From: Planctomycetia bacterium
GTDB lineage: Bacteria > Planctomycetota > UBA1135 > GCA-002686595
Direction of reading: 5' to 3'
DNA length: 32,252 bases
NCBI GenBank assembly: GCA_005789645.1
Contig: SXXH01000143.1
Location: forward strand, 1-32,252
A program made the translations under genes and the position numbers. The notes beneath the pieces were generated by a model that did not search any database, had not been told where the DNA came from, and saw only the letters and a list, made by a program, of their open reading frames with translations. The first letter of the stretch is position 1. Every line of letters begins with the position of its first letter. Shown here in pieces: positions 30,222 through 32,252 of the stretch.

Positions 30222-32252
30222 TCAGTCGCGGTCCGACAAGATGCGCAAGCAGCGCTCGCGCAGCGGATCACCCGTCGGCAGCACCTCCAAGGCCCGCCGA
30301 GCCGCAGCCTTGGCCTCCGCGGGCCGGCGAAGCAAGACTTGGGCCTGCGCCTCCAGCTCCAACGCCGGTCCGAGCAACGGACCACCGGAGGCGAGCAAGG
30401 GCGCCAGCAACTCGCGCGCCCGCTCGGCCCGAGGCGGAGCGGCGAGTTCCAGCCGAGCAGCCTCCAGCCGGAAGGCGGGCTTGGCGCCGGGCAGGCCCAG
30501 CGCCGCTTCCCACGCCGCGCGCGCCTCGACCACGCGCCCGAGGCGCGCGCGGGCCAGCGCGAGGTTGCGTTGGTACTCGGCCTCGCCGCGGCGAAGTGCC
30601 GCCGCGCGCTCGAAGCGCGCCAGAGCCTCGGCGTGGTCGCCGCGTTCCTGGAGAAGGACGCCCAGCGCGTTGTGTCCGTCGGCCAGCCCGGGGTCCAGCT
30701 CGACCGAGCGGGCCGCGCTCGCCAGGGCGCCGTGCTTGTCGCCCGTGCGCGCGAGGATGGCGGCCAAGTTGGCGTGATGGCGCGCGAACCAGGGCTGGGC
30801 GTCGCGCGCGGCGAGCAGATGGGCGCGCGCCGCCTCCAACTCGCCCGCGCGCGCCAAGAGCAACCCGAGGTTCTGGTGCGCCCGCGCGTGGCCTGGTCGC
30901 AAGGCAAGGGCTTGCTCGTAGCGCGCGCGCGCCTCCGTCAAATTTCCTTGACGCTCCGCCACGAGTCCCAGGTTGGTGGCGGCCAGCGCGCTCCGTGGAT
31001 TGACGACGAGCGTGCGCTCGAACAGCGCGCGCGTGTCGCGCCAGCAAGAGGCCTGCGAGGCGGAGGCGGTCGCCAAGGACGCCACGAGCACCCAGCCGGG
31101 AAGCAAGGTGCGCGCGCCGAGGCGCCGGCAAGCCCAAGCCACGCCGAGCGCGGGTCCGAGCAGCGCCAACGAGGCGTAGCGGTCGGCGGTGGTCGAAATC
31201 GCCTGGTGCGCGAAGGGCACCAGCCCCAGCGTGGGCGCGAGGGCGCACGGCAGGACGAGCAGCGCCGAGGCGAGCGGCCGGAAGCCATCGCCCGCCCCAC
31301 CACCAACGTCGTCGGACCGCGGGGTTCGCCGCAGGAGGCGCGCCAGCGCGAAGCACGCCGCGACGAAGAGCAAGGCGCCGAACCATGGTGTCCACGCACC
31401 CGGCCAGGCCGCGAGCACGTTCTCCGGGCGACGCCCATGGTCGGGCGACAAGCCCATCGGCAGCAGCATGCAGCGCGCTTGGTGGCCGAGCGCGTCGCAC
31501 GCGACCAGCACGCGTCCAAGCGCCGACGGCGTCGACTGCAACAACGCGTCGGACTGCGCGAGCTTGGAGGCGACCAGCGCCGCGACGCACAGCGCGAACG
31601 CCGGCAAGTGGCGTTGCACGATCGACCAGCGCGCGACGACCGTGCGCGAGCCCGCGGCGGGGAAGCCCGACTCGAGCAGCAGTGCGAGGGCCGGCGCCAC
31701 CGCGGCAGAAGGCTTGCACAAGAGCGCGCCGACCAGCGCGAGGTGCGCGTGCACCAACGCGCCACGCCCACCCGCGCGGGCCGCGCAGCCGCGCTCGAGG
31801 TAGGCGATGGCGAGAAGGTTCGCCGCGGCGCCGCGCAACTCGGAAGCCCACGCGACCACCTCGACCTGCAAGGGGTGCAGCGACCACAACGCGGCGCCCA
31901 GCAAGGCCGGCGCGCCGCCGAAGCCCAGGCGCTGCAGCAAGCGCACGAGCAGGGCCGCGGCCCCCGCGTGCGCGAGGAGCGGCAGCAGGTGGTAGAGCCA
32001 AGCCTCGGGTCCCTCGCCCACGAAAGCCGCCACCCACCACAGGCTGCAGGCGAGCGGCACGTACAAGCCGAGGTACGGCCCGCTCCAGTACGCCAGCAAG
32101 CCTTCGAGCGTCGGTGGCTGCAGGCGCGGGTTCTCGACGATGTTCCAGGGATCGTCGAAGTGCAGGAACTCGAAGCCGACGACGCGCGCGTGCAGCGCCA
32201 GCACCAACGCCGCCGCGGCCAGCATCCACCAAGGCGAGCCGGGCGAGGTCGC
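30222..32252 (-). CDS. TMTC/GT-C-like membrane glycosyltransferase with TPR domain (start may be outside)
   Basis: The frame is open to the right window edge. ATG 32225 is a possible start (667 residues), but the codons before it (TSPGSPWW) also read well as a membrane-entry side, so the true start may lie outside. Counting from ATG 32225, the first loop after transmembrane segment 1 has HFDDPWNI (22-29) with the Asp-Asp pair typical of GT-C glycosyltransferases. SLHPLQVEVVAWASELRGA is like the second conserved loop of TMTC-type O-mannosyltransferases. About nine further hydrophobic segments follow, then from about 400 to the end a row of TPRs (NLGLVAERQGNLTEARARYEQAL type). Family members transfer sugars from lipid carriers to exported proteins. 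Acceptor and sugar unknown. It lies 180 bp upstream of the sigma gene on the same strand. Confidence 0.83.
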   Translation of the reverse strand, partial: ATSPGSPWWMLAAAALVLALHARVVGFEFLHFDDPWNIVENPRLQPPTLEGLLAYWSGPYLGLYVPLACSLWWVAAFVGEGPEAWLYHLLPLLAHAGAAALLVRLLQRLGFGGAPALLGAALWSLHPLQVEVVAWASELRGAAANLLAIAYLERGCAARAGGRGALVHAHLALVGALLCKPSAAVAPALALLLESGFPAAGSRTVVARWSIVQRHLPAFALCVAALVASKLAQSDALLQSTPSALGRVLVACDALGHQARCMLLPMGLSPDHGRRPENVLAAWPGAWTPWFGALLFVAACFALARLLRRTPRSDDVGGGAGDGFRPLASALLVLPCALAPTLGLVPFAHQAISTTADRYASLALLGPALGVAWACRRLGARTLLPGWVLVASLATASASQASCWRDTRALFERTLVVNPRSALAATNLGLVAERQGNLTEARARYEQALALRPGHARAHQNLGLLLARAGELEAARAHLLAARDAQPWFARHHANLAAILARTGDKHGALASAARSVELDPGLADGHNALGVLLQERGDHAEALARFERAAALRRGEAEYQRNLALARARLGRVVEARAAWEAALGLPGAKPAFRLEAARLELAAPPRAERARELLAPLLASGGPLLGPALELEAQAQVLLRRPAEAKAAARRALEVLPTGDPLRERCLRILSDRD

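Overview
The window is very GC-rich, nearly fully coding, and reads as a chromosomal piece of a planctomycete-like bacterium (phylum-level inference). Pointers are an ECF sigma factor followed by two membrane Ser/Thr kinases with helical-repeat sensor regions, a third kinase remnant fused to an AAA ATPase and TPRs, large surface lipoproteins with beta-propellers and a Gly-rich C-terminal beta domain, a TMTC-like glycosyltransferase with TPRs, and a WaaP/Kdo-kinase-like protein. I see no rRNA, tRNA, insertion sequence, phage or CRISPR array.

Layout. 1-2777 (+): 3' part of a kinase/AAA16/TPR regulator, cut by the window edge. 2790-3641 (-): LPS-kinase-like protein. 3785-5623 (-): KptA/Tpt1 RNA 2'-phosphotransferase with an extra tail of about 430 residues rich in Arg and Asp. 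5974-8683 (-): a two-gene unit, membrane phosphodiesterase of the alkaline phosphatase superfamily then a single-domain rhodanese. 8754-9782 (+): membrane-anchored beta-sandwich protein. 9830-11047 (-) and 11115-11591 (+): divergent Cys/Met-metabolism PLP enzyme and FabZ-like hotdog protein. 11613-14234 (-): BNR-repeat lipoprotein. 14273-15340 (-): Pus10-type tRNA pseudouridine synthase, a family otherwise known mainly from archaea and eukaryotes. 15520-18819 (+): lgt, a diverged RNase HII-like protein and an FAD amine-oxidase-like enzyme. 18820-19291: the largest non-coding stretch, with an AT-rich promoter-like patch. 19292-23446 (+): lactonase-type propeller lipoprotein and gamma-glutamyltransferase. 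23522-30041 (-, in transcription order): ECF sigma factor, kinase, kinase. 30222 to the right edge (-): TMTC-like glycosyltransferase.

How the genes may work together. Lgt makes the diacylglyceryl anchor needed by the lipoproteins at 11613-14234 and 19292-21691. The sigma factor and two paralogous kinases look like one phospho-signalling module. The most unusual theme is RNA metabolism: KptA with a giant disordered basic/acidic tail and a bacterial Pus10 lie within 12 kb, and both end in a very similar C-terminal peptide (FGLGID and FGAGL). That could be a docking tag for a shared RNA-processing assembly (inference only). A second theme is a repeated TAnnnT promoter-like element. At three genes it lies 6-8 nt before the start codon, which would give leaderless mRNAs.
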